Source: Lactobacillus panisapium
GTDB lineage: Bacteria > Bacillota > Bacilli > Lactobacillales > Lactobacillaceae
Length of the DNA stretch: 64,000 bases
Reading direction: 5' to 3'
Assembly: GCF_019469265.1 (NCBI RefSeq)
Contig: NZ_CP048268.1
Location: 961,501-1,025,500, forward strand
Shown: positions 10,138-19,069 of the stretch, in pieces
Layout: each line of letters begins with the position of its first letter
Position numbering within the stretch: the first letter of the stretch is position 1
The notes under the pieces: model-generated
The model's input: only the letters and a program-made list of their open reading frames with translations
Databases searched by the model: none
What the model was told of the DNA's origin: nothing
Program-made: the position numbers and the translations under genes

Positions 10138-10158
10138 TTGTAAGCAAGAGGTGTAATC

Positions 10159-10500
10159 ATGGCAAATACAGTTATAATCAATGGTGATAATCGTAAATTT
10201 ACGCTTAGTCCAGAACTAAAGCTTTATGCATTAATTGATGCGGGCTTTGTTAAAACAGTTAAAGGGAATTTTAATTACGAACATCCTTTGTACAATGATT
10301 CACCTTATAATGCGCCAACCAAGCTTAAGATGACGATTAACAAAGATTTAAACCATTTAACGATGGTCATTACGGATCGTAATGGTTTGCAAAAAGTAAA
10401 TATTTTTAAAAACAAGCAATTAGCGCCCACGGTTGAACTTTTGAACTATATTTTAAAAGATCTTGAAGAGCGTAATATTATTGTTGCTGTAAAGGATTGA
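10159..10500 (+). CDS. DUF1831 family protein
   Basis: A 113-residue protein of the DUF1831 family, which is found in lactobacilli and relatives between the cysteine desulfurase and mnmA genes; its function is unknown. The sequence is soluble, with no signal peptide or membrane segment, and begins with VIINGDNRKFTLSPELKLYAL. The conserved position between a sulfur donor and a tRNA thiolase suggests a role in sulfur transfer, but nothing in the sequence (no cysteine is present) shows catalysis. Confidence 0.85.
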   Translation: MANTVIINGDNRKFTLSPELKLYALIDAGFVKTVKGNFNYEHPLYNDSPYNAPTKLKMTINKDLNHLTMVITDRNGLQKVNIFKNKQLAPTVELLNYILKDLEERNIIVAVKD

Positions 10501-10505
10501 TTTAA

Positions 10506-11627
<1,122 letters not shown>

Positions 11628-11643
11628 ACAGTAATAACAATTA

Positions 11644-11677
11644 AGAAAAATGTGTATAGAGCATTTTTCTTTTTTTG
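11644..11677 (+). terminator. Rho-independent terminator after mnmA
   Basis: Nine-base arms AGAAAAATG (11644-11652) and CATTTTTCT (11662-11670) are perfect inverse complements with a nine-base loop and are followed by a run of T. Confidence 0.85.
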
Positions 11678-11731
11678 TTGGCTTTTTCAAATACAACATA
11701 AGATTGTTAGTCTTATTGAATTTTTTGCTTT

Positions 11732-11760
11732 TTTCAATTGCGTTAATTAAATGATAAACT
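11732..11760 (+). promoter_or_regulatory. Candidate promoter for the phosphatase gene
   Basis: TGA-TAAACT at 11752-11760 gives an extended -10 with a weak -35 (TTTCAA, 11732-11737) at 17 bases. It stands in the gap between the mnmA terminator and the phosphatase gene, where a promoter is needed. Confidence 0.4.
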
Positions 11761-11797
11761 ATGAAGGTAACAATAAGAGGAGATTGATCGATTAGTA

Positions 11798-12457
11798 ATG
11801 CAGATTTATTTTATAAGGCATGGAAAAACAGAATGGAACTTAGAACGAAAATTTCAGGGAGCACATGGTGATTCTCCACTCTTACCCCAAAGTTTAATTG
11901 ATATTCAAAAACTTGGACATTATTTAAGTCAAACGGAGTTTGCTGGTTTTTATTCTAGTCCGATAAATCGTGCATATGAAACTGCCAAAAGATTAAAGTC
12001 GAGTATGTCTTCTTCTTTAATAATTAACCGAGACAAGCGTTTACGCGAATTTGACTTGGGTAAAATGGAAGGACTTAATTTTACAGAGGCTGCTAGGCAG
12101 TACCCACAGCAAGTCGCGGATATTTGGGATAGCCCTGAAAAGTACGATGGTAAAAGCATCGGCGGAGAAGACTATTCAGACGTAATTCAGCGTGGATGGA
12201 GTTTTGCGCAGGAAATTGCTCAAAAATACCCTGATGATAGCGATAAAGTAATTGCTGTAAGTCATGGTGCAGCTTTAAGCGCGATCATGGGCGGACTTTT
12301 AGCTTATCCTCTTTATGATATTCGTCATAATGGCGCCCTCAGTAATACTAGTTTAAGTATTTTGGAAACGACCGATCAGGGAAAGAGTTTCCACTTACTC
12401 GTTTGGAATGAAACTAAGTTTTTAGGAAGAAAAATATTAGGAACAGATTCACTATGA
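11798..12457 (+). CDS. Histidine phosphatase family protein (phosphoglycerate mutase-like)
   Basis: The 219-residue protein has the phosphohistidine motif IRHGKTEWN at residues 6-14 and the second catalytic histidine in VSHGAALSAIM near 155, so it is an active member of the histidine phosphatase superfamily. Conserved REFDLGKMEG lies near 90. Such proteins range from phosphoglycerate mutases to broad phosphatases; I infer a cytoplasmic phosphatase and cannot name the substrate. The end overlaps the next start by four bases, tying it to the TPR-recD2 operon. Confidence 0.9.
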   Translation: MQIYFIRHGKTEWNLERKFQGAHGDSPLLPQSLIDIQKLGHYLSQTEFAGFYSSPINRAYETAKRLKSSMSSSLIINRDKRLREFDLGKMEGLNFTEAARQYPQQVADIWDSPEKYDGKSIGGEDYSDVIQRGWSFAQEIAQKYPDDSDKVIAVSHGAALSAIMGGLLAYPLYDIRHNGALSNTSLSILETTDQGKSFHLLVWNETKFLGRKILGTDSL

Positions 12458-13104
12458 CAAATGACCAAAATAACCAAGCAAAAAATAAGCAGCAATCTGA
12501 AAAGCAGATTCATGATCTGATTACTAAAATTGATGCAGACCCGCAAAATACTGAAAATTACCTAAAACTTGCTACTTGTCTAATTGAACAGGGGAGTTTT
12601 GACCAAGCAACACAGCTTTTAGAACAAGCAAAACATCTTGTTAAAAATCCGCAGGATTTAGACTATGATTTGGCAGTTTGTCTATATCTACAAGGCGATT
12701 TTGCTAAAGCTTTAGAGTTACTAAACCAAATCCCAAATGATGACTTGGTCTTATACCAAAAGGCTCTGGTTTTTCTCAAATTGGGACAAAGACAGAAGGC
12801 TTTAGCCCATGCATTAACAATCAAAAATATCGATAATCGGGTTAAAGAATTGCTGGGAGATATTTGGCTAAGCTTAGGTGATTTAACTAGTGCAAAATCG
12901 AGTTATCAGCAAATAAACGAAAATCAAAGAAGTGCTAAGGTCAATTTCATGCTAGGCATAACAACTCTTAATGATAATCGCAAGGAAGCTGAAGAATATT
13001 TACACAAGGCTAAACAAGAGGATCCTAAATTTTACCAGCAGGCTCAAGAACAATATGATGCAATTTTAAAAATGATTAACGATTCGGAAAAGAAAAATGA
13101 CTAA
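12454..13104 (+). CDS. Tetratricopeptide repeat protein
   Basis: A 216-residue soluble protein made largely of TPR-like helix pairs, for example AENYLKLATCLIEQGSFDQA-type repeats from about residue 28 and KVNFMLGITTLNDNRKEAEEYL near 165. TPR proteins are scaffolds for protein contacts. Bacillus has the same order (trmU, yrrB with TPRs, then the RecD-like yrrC), so the linkage to recD2 is an old one. It overlaps the genes on both sides by a few bases, so it is translationally coupled. Confidence 0.85.
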   Translation: MTNDQNNQAKNKQQSEKQIHDLITKIDADPQNTENYLKLATCLIEQGSFDQATQLLEQAKHLVKNPQDLDYDLAVCLYLQGDFAKALELLNQIPNDDLVLYQKALVFLKLGQRQKALAHALTIKNIDNRVKELLGDIWLSLGDLTSAKSSYQQINENQRSAKVNFMLGITTLNDNRKEAEEYLHKAKQEDPKFYQQAQEQYDAILKMINDSEKKND

Positions 13105-15454
13105 GTTTAACGGTAAATTAAATCGAATAGTTTTTGAAAACGATCAGGATCTTTTTAAAATTCTTGATGTAACTATCATTGGTAAACTAGAAGATTATGA
13201 TCGAGAAGAAATTAAAGTTACTGGTAGTTTTGGCGATATTCAGGAAGGTGGAACTTACACTTTTGACGGCAAGCTAGTCGTACATAATAAATTTGGCTTG
13301 CAATTTCGCTGTGACAGCTATAAGCAATCAGTTCCGCAAGAAAAAGGAAGTTTAACACGCTATTTAAGTTCCAGTAAATTTCCGGGAATTGGGAAAAAGG
13401 CTGCGGATACTATCATCTCAGCTTTAGGAACAAATGCTTTAACCGTGTTAAAAGATAATCCGGCTAAAGTGGCCACATTGCCATTAACCAAAAAGCAAAA
13501 GGACAGTTTGATTTCGGGTGTTAATTCAATGGACTCATACTCAGAGATTGTTCTTAAATTAGCACAATTTGGCTTAAATAAAAAAGTGGCAGCTAGACTG
13601 TATCAAATTTATCACGGTGAAACTCTAGCTAAATTGGAGCAAGATCCGTATGCAGCGATTGCAGAAGTTACAGGCTATGCGTTTAAAAGTGCTGATAGAA
13701 TGGGCAGTAAATTGGGAATTGCTGCCGATGATCCGCGACGTATTAATGGTGCAATTTTCCAAATTTTACTCGATGAACTAAGTAAAGAGGGAAATACCTT
13801 TGTAAAGTTGGCGTTACTTCTAACGCAAGCAAGTAAGTTATTACAAATTAAACAATTTGATCCCATTGCTACGTGCGTTAACAATCTCCAGCACCAGGGC
13901 AAAATTGTTGTATCTGGTGAAGATGCTGCATTGCAGTCTATTTTTGAGACTGAAAACGAAATTGCTCTCACGATGAAGAATCTGATTGAGCGGAAGAATA
14001 CCACCAAACCATATAAGGAACGAGCAATTCAAACGGCCATAAAAAATGCTGAGAAGAAATTAAAAATTAGCTATGACGACACCCAAAAGCTGGCCATTAA
14101 AAATGCTTTAACTAATCCGATTTCGATTCTGACAGGTGGCCCGGGAACAGGTAAGACAACTATTATTAATGGTATTTTACTTTCATTGCGAGAGCTGGCT
14201 GAAATTCCTGCTTCGTCTTTATATAGTAGCGATCCGCCTTTTTTGCTAGCTGCTCCAACAGGTCGGGCTGCTAAAAGAATGGAAGAGATTACCGGTATTA
14301 CGGCCAAGACCATTCACAGGATGTTGGGATTAGGAATTGGTGAAAACGACGCTACTGATTTAAACGAATTAAACGGCGAAATTTTAATTATCGATGAAAT
14401 GTCTATGGTTGACATGTTTTTGTTTAAGCAACTGATTTCTAGCATCAATGATACAAAGCATATCGTTTTTGTTGGGGATAAGGACCAATTGCCATCAGTT
14501 GGTGCAGGCAATGTCTTTAGTGATTTAATTAAGGCTAATGCTTTTCCTACAACTGTTTTAAAGCAAATCCACCGTCAAGGAGACGACTCGAGTATTATTA
14601 CGTTGGCTCATGATATTAATGAGGGTGAAGATCAGCAATCTTTGTTTACTAAAACTAAAAATTATTCTTTCATTTCTTGTCCGCCGCATGAAGTTGATCA
14701 TGTAGTAAGCCAAATAGTTGAAAGAGCTATTGCCCATGGTTTTGCTAAAGATGACATTCAAGTCTTAGGTGCCATGTATCAAGGACCAGGTGGAGTAACC
14801 AATCTGAATAATGTTATACAGGAAATTATGAATCCGGCTAAACCTAACAGTAAAATCCTCGAAGTTCATGATGAAGCTTTTCGGATAGGGGATCGGGTTT
14901 TACAGTTACAAAATAATCCTGAAAAAGATATATATAATGGTCAAATTGGTAAAATTTTAGCGATTGATGAAAAAAATCCGCAAAAGTGTATGACTGCAGA
15001 CTTTGATGGGCGGGAAATAAACTTTAGCAAAAAAGATTTATTTGATTTGACCAGAGCTTATGCAATAACAATTCATAAGGCCCAAGGTTCGGAATTTCCA
15101 CTAGTAATTTTGAGTTTAACAATGCAAAATTATGTTATGTTGAAACGGAATCTGCTGTACACTGCGGTTACGCGTGCCGAAAAAAACTTGGTTTTAATTG
15201 GCGATCCTCGGGCGTATGTAATGGCGCTTAATACTTCTGGTAATGATCGGCAAACTGGTTTAAGTCAGAAATTGCAAGGGCAATTAGGCGTTGTTAGTCA
15301 GACAATCCCTGAGAAAAAGGTGGAAACACCAAAAGTAGACGAGCAGGTAGAAGAAAAGCCTAAAGATTATTTACTTACTTCTGAATTAATTTACGCTGGT
15401 AAAATCGACCCAATGATTGGAATGGCTGATATTAAGCCAGGAATGAAGCATTAA
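13097..15454 (+). CDS. recD2: RecD2-type DNA helicase (SF1B)
   Basis: RecD2 is a 5'-3' helicase that acts without RecBC in replication-fork and mismatch repair. The 785-residue protein has an N-terminal OB-like part, a helix-hairpin-helix segment (FPGIGKKAADTIISALG, about 95-115), Walker A GGPGTGKT near 346, the Walker B motif IIDEMSMVD near 430, and C-terminal helicase motifs AITIHKAQGSEFP and YTAVTRAEKNLVLIGD. The family-specific N-terminal extension separates it from RecD of RecBCD. The ATG overlaps the TPR gene by eight bases. Confidence 0.96.
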   Translation: MTKFNGKLNRIVFENDQDLFKILDVTIIGKLEDYDREEIKVTGSFGDIQEGGTYTFDGKLVVHNKFGLQFRCDSYKQSVPQEKGSLTRYLSSSKFPGIGKKAADTIISALGTNALTVLKDNPAKVATLPLTKKQKDSLISGVNSMDSYSEIVLKLAQFGLNKKVAARLYQIYHGETLAKLEQDPYAAIAEVTGYAFKSADRMGSKLGIAADDPRRINGAIFQILLDELSKEGNTFVKLALLLTQASKLLQIKQFDPIATCVNNLQHQGKIVVSGEDAALQSIFETENEIALTMKNLIERKNTTKPYKERAIQTAIKNAEKKLKISYDDTQKLAIKNALTNPISILTGGPGTGKTTIINGILLSLRELAEIPASSLYSSDPPFLLAAPTGRAAKRMEEITGITAKTIHRMLGLGIGENDATDLNELNGEILIIDEMSMVDMFLFKQLISSINDTKHIVFVGDKDQLPSVGAGNVFSDLIKANAFPTTVLKQIHRQGDDSSIITLAHDINEGEDQQSLFTKTKNYSFISCPPHEVDHVVSQIVERAIAHGFAKDDIQVLGAMYQGPGGVTNLNNVIQEIMNPAKPNSKILEVHDEAFRIGDRVLQLQNNPEKDIYNGQIGKILAIDEKNPQKCMTADFDGREINFSKKDLFDLTRAYAITIHKAQGSEFPLVILSLTMQNYVMLKRNLLYTAVTRAEKNLVLIGDPRAYVMALNTSGNDRQTGLSQKLQGQLGVVSQTIPEKKVETPKVDEQVEEKPKDYLLTSELIYAGKIDPMIGMADIKPGMKH

Positions 15455-15478
15455 CTCAGAATAGGAGAAACTTTTTAA

Positions 15479-15871
15479 ATGAACCAAAATTATTTTGCTA
15501 ATGAAAGTCAACAATTAAAAAAGGCAATCGGCTCGTGGGTCCAGGACCAGACGCAAATTTGTCAGATCGCAGATAATGCTTGGGAAATTGTTACGTTTGT
15601 TCAAGATGCAATGGGTGAGTCAATCTATTGTTTTGTAGAACAAAAAGATAATTATTTCCGGGTTGGCGATGATGGTCGAACTCTTTTTAAAATTGATCCC
15701 AGTGCCAGTGACCAAAACTTGCTAGATTCGGCAGAAGAACTAATTTTAGCTGATGGCTTTGAATATGATGCTAATACGGGTGAAATTTGGGCTCAAGCAG
15801 ATGAAGAAAGCTTAGTTGCGGTCATAATGGAATTAGTCCAACTTGCCGCAGCGATTTCCTACCTAAGTTGA
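15479..15871 (+). CDS. DUF1828-like protein
   Basis: A 130-residue soluble protein. The centre (DNYFRVGDDGRTLFKID) resembles the DUF1828 domain, in which a (V/I)xDDGxTL motif is typical; the domain's function is unknown and it is often seen in phage or toxin-linked proteins together with DUF1829. Here the DUF1829 part is absent. It stands alone 24 bases after recD2, with an AGGAGAAA site, and is acidic. Family assignment is from pattern memory and is moderate. Confidence 0.6.
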   Translation: MNQNYFANESQQLKKAIGSWVQDQTQICQIADNAWEIVTFVQDAMGESIYCFVEQKDNYFRVGDDGRTLFKIDPSASDQNLLDSAEELILADGFEYDANTGEIWAQADEESLVAVIMELVQLAAAISYLS

Positions 15872-15896
15872 TATTGTTACACTTCAATGTTATAAT
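15868..15896 (+). promoter_or_regulatory. Promoter of the ABC transporter pair
   Basis: TTGATA (15868-15873) and TATAAT (15891-15896) are spaced by 17 bases, and the -10 is preceded by TGT, giving an extended -10. The -35 overlaps the stop codon of the preceding gene. This is one of the strongest sigma-A-type promoters in the window. Confidence 0.75.
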
Positions 15897-15935
15897 TCAT
15901 TAATTCTTAAAAATTAATGAAAAGAGGACTTGCCA

Positions 15936-16643
15936 ATGGCGCTAAAATTTGAGCAACTAACAAAAAAATATGGCAAAAAAATGGTTTTAAATCAAATTGA
16001 TTTAACAATTAATGTTCAGCCAAAAGTTGTAGGCCTAATCGGCCCAAATGGTGTAGGCAAGTCTACACTTTTGCGTCTTATTGCAGGAGTTCTGGAGCCA
16101 ACGGAAGGCCGAATAACCAATGATCAAGTAGCCCAAGATTATGCTAAATGGGCAAGTTCACACACGTCTTTTATTGCTTCTGGTGAAAGAGGATTAATTA
16201 ACCGGCTGAATACTTGGGAAAATTGTCAATTTTTTGCCTCAATTAAAGGTGTTGATCCCAAAGTTGCCCAAAAGAGCATTGCCAAATTGGCTGCTGAATT
16301 GAATTTTTCTCCAAATATGAAGACAATTTTTCAAGAATTATCGACAGGTCAAAAGAAGAAGGCAGCAGTTCTAGTTGGTGCCGCCATGCAAACGGATTTT
16401 GTTCTTCTTGATGAACCATCAAATGGCTTAGATATTTCTGCGCAAAAGGATTTGGCAGACTTCATTTTGGCACTGAAAAATAATCAGCATAAACTAATTT
16501 TCGTTTCGTCGCATGATACTCAGATGTTATCGGGGGTCGTTGATCAATATCTCTTTATTAAAGATAAAGTGATTCCGCGTGTAGTTGATCATCATCTCGA
16601 AGAAGCTGATTTGTTGGCAATTTACCATAATATATACAGCTAA
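15936..16643 (+). CDS. ABC transporter ATP-binding protein
   Basis: The ATPase of a two-gene ABC-2 type exporter. The 235-residue protein has Walker A GPNGVGKST near residue 36, a signature-type LSTGQKKKAAV near 132, Walker B FVLLDEPSNGLD near 153 and the switch histidine in VSSHD. The ATG at 15936 is seven bases after AGAGGA; the upstream in-frame TTG at 15930 is less well placed. The partner permease follows after 18 bases. The exported compound cannot be told from sequence; a small peptide, lipid or drug is possible. Confidence 0.93.
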   Translation: MALKFEQLTKKYGKKMVLNQIDLTINVQPKVVGLIGPNGVGKSTLLRLIAGVLEPTEGRITNDQVAQDYAKWASSHTSFIASGERGLINRLNTWENCQFFASIKGVDPKVAQKSIAKLAAELNFSPNMKTIFQELSTGQKKKAAVLVGAAMQTDFVLLDEPSNGLDISAQKDLADFILALKNNQHKLIFVSSHDTQMLSGVVDQYLFIKDKVIPRVVDHHLEEADLLAIYHNIYS

Positions 16644-16661
16644 AGTCAAGGGGTGAATTAA

Positions 16662-17453
16662 ATGAATAAGTTAAAACAGCTGGTAACTTTGTTTGTGGTT
16701 CAGCTTAAGCTGCAGCTAAAAATCAAACTGCGTTATCTCAGTGCAACAATCACCGAAATGATCATATATGCTGGTGCTCTGCTACTCATTTTATTCGGAG
16801 CAAACGGTAATAATATTGGTCAGCAATATGGGATCAAGGGCAACGTCTTGATAACTCTAATCGGCTATTTGTTCTGGAGCAATGGTGTTTCTGCCTTAAA
16901 CTCATGTAGTAGTAGTGTCGAAAGCGATGAAATATCGGGAATATTTGAAACTGAGGCGCAATCAGCTCTTCCCTTATGGCTAATCTATTTAGTCCAAACA
17001 ATTGTTGAAGAACTCTACACCTGGATTTATTTAATCATTATCAGTATTGTCACGAGCTTTTTTGGTCATTTTTCATTGCTTGACTTGTGTATTGCTTTTC
17101 TACTAATATTTGTTTTTACCTTGATTTCAAACTTAGGAATGTTTGGTATCGGGATGATTTTTGCCTCTGGTTCAATTCATTATAAGCGAATGGGACAGTG
17201 GGCAACAATATTGCAGGCCTTACTGGTAATGTTTTCCAATATCTATCAACCAATGATTACGCCTTATCAGCAGATCATTCCCTATGCCAGTGGTATCGAA
17301 ATCGTACGGAGCTTATTTATAGGTAAAAGCGTTCCGCTTAATACCTACATAATTTTTGTAGTAGTTAATTTGTTTTGGCTAATTGTTGGCATTGTTATCT
17401 TCAATTATTGCTTTAAAAAGGAAAAAAAGAATGGTTCGTTTGATGCATTTTAG
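16662..17453 (+). CDS. ABC-2 type transporter permease
   Basis: The membrane partner of the ATPase just upstream. The 263-residue protein shows about six hydrophobic segments (for example ITEMIIYAGALLLILF, LIYLVQTIVEELYTWIYLIII, LLDLCIAFLLIFVFTLISNLGMFGIGMIF and a C-terminal TYIIFVVVNLFWLIVGIVIF), matching the six-helix ABC-2 family. There is an AAGGGGTG site before the ATG. No peptidase domain or large extracellular domain is present, so it looks like a simple exporter. Confidence 0.9.
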   Translation: MNKLKQLVTLFVVQLKLQLKIKLRYLSATITEMIIYAGALLLILFGANGNNIGQQYGIKGNVLITLIGYLFWSNGVSALNSCSSSVESDEISGIFETEAQSALPLWLIYLVQTIVEELYTWIYLIIISIVTSFFGHFSLLDLCIAFLLIFVFTLISNLGMFGIGMIFASGSIHYKRMGQWATILQALLVMFSNIYQPMITPYQQIIPYASGIEIVRSLFIGKSVPLNTYIIFVVVNLFWLIVGIVIFNYCFKKEKKNGSFDAF

Positions 17454-17483
17454 ATTAATTTTTAGAGAGAAAGAAAGGGTATT

Positions 17484-18011
17484 ATTTTAAAATTTAAACA
17501 GGTTAAATGGTTATCTGCTAATTATCGGAAAGTTAAAAAACTATATTTAAGTGCTTTCCCGCAAAATGAGCGATTCCCACTTTGGCAGTTGCAGTTATTG
17601 TCCTTAAAAAAAGCAGTTCAATTTGATGGTCTGTATGATCAGGATCAGTTCATTGGTCTCACTTATACTGCGGTTGATGAAAAGGCGGTTTATCTTTTCT
17701 ATTTAGCAATTGAGCCGGCCAAAAGAGGACACGGGTATGGCAGTCAGGTACTGACTTTACTAAAAGAAAGATATCCCGCTAAGCAGATCTTCTTAGATAT
17801 TGAGCCCGTTACATCTGAGGCCGACAATTATGAACAGCGACAAAAGCGCTTAGCTTTTTACCAGCACAATGGCTTTAATTTGACTAAGCATCGATTAATT
17901 GACGATGGTGGAATTTATGATATTTGTACTACTGGTAGCCATGTCAATCTTCAAGAATTAAACAAACTTACACGTAAAATGAATATTTTTGCTCAATCCA
18001 AAATCGTATAG
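17484..18011 (+). CDS. GNAT family acetyltransferase, probable ATT start
   Basis: The GNAT fold transfers an acetyl group from acetyl-CoA. The acetyl-CoA-binding loop is KRGHGYGSQVL, followed by LKERYPAKQIFLDIEP and the C-terminal FYQHNGFNLT strand. Reading upstream of the first TTG (17589), the frame stays open and encodes FKQVKWLSANYRKVKKLYLS and AFPQNERFPLW, a normal GNAT N-terminus. No ATG, GTG, TTG or CTG lies in frame between the TAG at 17463 and 17589. The best start is ATT at 17484, five bases after GAAAGG. From there it has 175 residues. The substrate is unknown. Confidence 0.8.
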   Translation: MLKFKQVKWLSANYRKVKKLYLSAFPQNERFPLWQLQLLSLKKAVQFDGLYDQDQFIGLTYTAVDEKAVYLFYLAIEPAKRGHGYGSQVLTLLKERYPAKQIFLDIEPVTSEADNYEQRQKRLAFYQHNGFNLTKHRLIDDGGIYDICTTGSHVNLQELNKLTRKMNIFAQSKIV

Positions 18012-18032
18012 TCTTTATCAAATTTAAAGCAA

Positions 18033-18071
18033 AAAAAGAATCATGAAGATAAATTCTTCATGATTCTTTTT
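18033..18071. terminator. Bidirectional terminator between the GNAT gene and the lipid kinase gene
   Basis: Seventeen-base perfect arms (18033-18049 and 18055-18071) around a five-base loop, with A residues on the left and T residues on the right, so it works for both convergent genes. Confidence 0.92.
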
Positions 18072-18075
18072 GTTT

Positions 18076-19026
18076 TTACCGGTACAGTCTAAATTGATCA
18101 ACAGCAAATTCAAGTTTAAAGGGCTGTCTTTTTATTTTCTCGCCATCAACTTGGACGAATTCTTTTTGATTAGTTATAACCGTAATTTTATCTGCTTCAA
18201 TATAATGAAATTGCGGGTCATTAAGATGAGAACCATCTTTTAATAGATCTAGAAAAAGCTTAACTAATTTTTTTAAGCTATCCTTTTCAACAATGACCGT
18301 GTCAATTTTATGACTATCAATTTTAGCGCAAGGTAAAAGTGGAATGCCACCACCAAGATATGGGTGATTGGTGGTAGTTACTAAAAAGGCATCGTTATAA
18401 TGCCATCTTTTACCGTTAGCCTCCAGATCAACGTGAAAGGTATCCTGCTTGTACAAGGCCGATAAAATATGAAGACCATAGATTAACTTGCCTTCATTTA
18501 GTTTATTCAAAAGTTTTTTTAGGTTAGAAATATTGCTAAGGTGGTTCACATATGCGTCAAAGCCAATCCCAAAACTATTCGCAAAATAATAAGTTTGCTC
18601 ACTAAATTCAGGAAGTCTAAAGGAGCCGCAATCGGTTAGGGTGGGGGTAAAGACGTGCTGTTTTATATTGTCAAGAAGCTCTTGCGGATCACTCGGAAGA
18701 TTAGCAGCACGGCCAAAGTCATTTCCGGTTCCGGCCGGTAAGTAGGCGAACGGGGTTAACGGATTCTGCGATCTTTTGATACCGTTTAATACTTCGTTTA
18801 GTGATCCATCACCGCCAATAATAATTAAAACTTCGTTATTCAAATGCTGCTTGTCAGCATATGTTTGTGCTAACCGAATGGCTTCACCGGCAAATGCACT
18901 CTTTTTAACATCAAAAGTTATTTTTTCCTTTATCAGCAATAAAACCATGCGATCTAATATCTTTTTTGCACGACCATTACCAGCAGTTTCATTGACGAGT
19001 AGGTGTATTTTTAAATTAGAATTCAT
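18076..19026 (-). CDS. Diacylglycerol/lipid kinase family protein
   Basis: The 316-residue protein belongs to the DAGK catalytic family: GGDGSLNEVLNG near residue 75 and LPAGTGNDFGRAANLP near 100 are the nucleotide-binding and lipid kinase signatures. In Firmicutes such kinases (DgkB) return diacylglycerol released by lipoteichoic acid synthesis to phosphatidic acid. It acts at the cytoplasmic face of the membrane and has no transmembrane helix. The ATG has no obvious ribosome binding site (AAAAAACAAA precedes it), and a terminator separates it from rnjA. Confidence 0.9.
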   Translation of the reverse strand: MNSNLKIHLLVNETAGNGRAKKILDRMVLLLIKEKITFDVKKSAFAGEAIRLAQTYADKQHLNNEVLIIIGGDGSLNEVLNGIKRSQNPLTPFAYLPAGTGNDFGRAANLPSDPQELLDNIKQHVFTPTLTDCGSFRLPEFSEQTYYFANSFGIGFDAYVNHLSNISNLKKLLNKLNEGKLIYGLHILSALYKQDTFHVDLEANGKRWHYNDAFLVTTTNHPYLGGGIPLLPCAKIDSHKIDTVIVEKDSLKKLVKLFLDLLKDGSHLNDPQFHYIEADKITVITNQKEFVQVDGEKIKRQPFKLEFAVDQFRLYR

Positions 19027-19044
19027 TTTGTTTTTTACTTTAAA

Positions 19045-19066
19045 TAAAAAAGCCCGTTTGGGGCTT
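19045..19066 (-). terminator. Terminator after rnjA
   Basis: On the minus strand, AGCCC and GGGCT arms (plus-strand 19051-19055 and 19061-19065) with a five-base loop are followed by a T run (19045-19050 read as A on the plus strand). It partly isolates the lipid kinase gene from rnjA transcription. Confidence 0.75.
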
Positions 19067-19069
19067 CAA

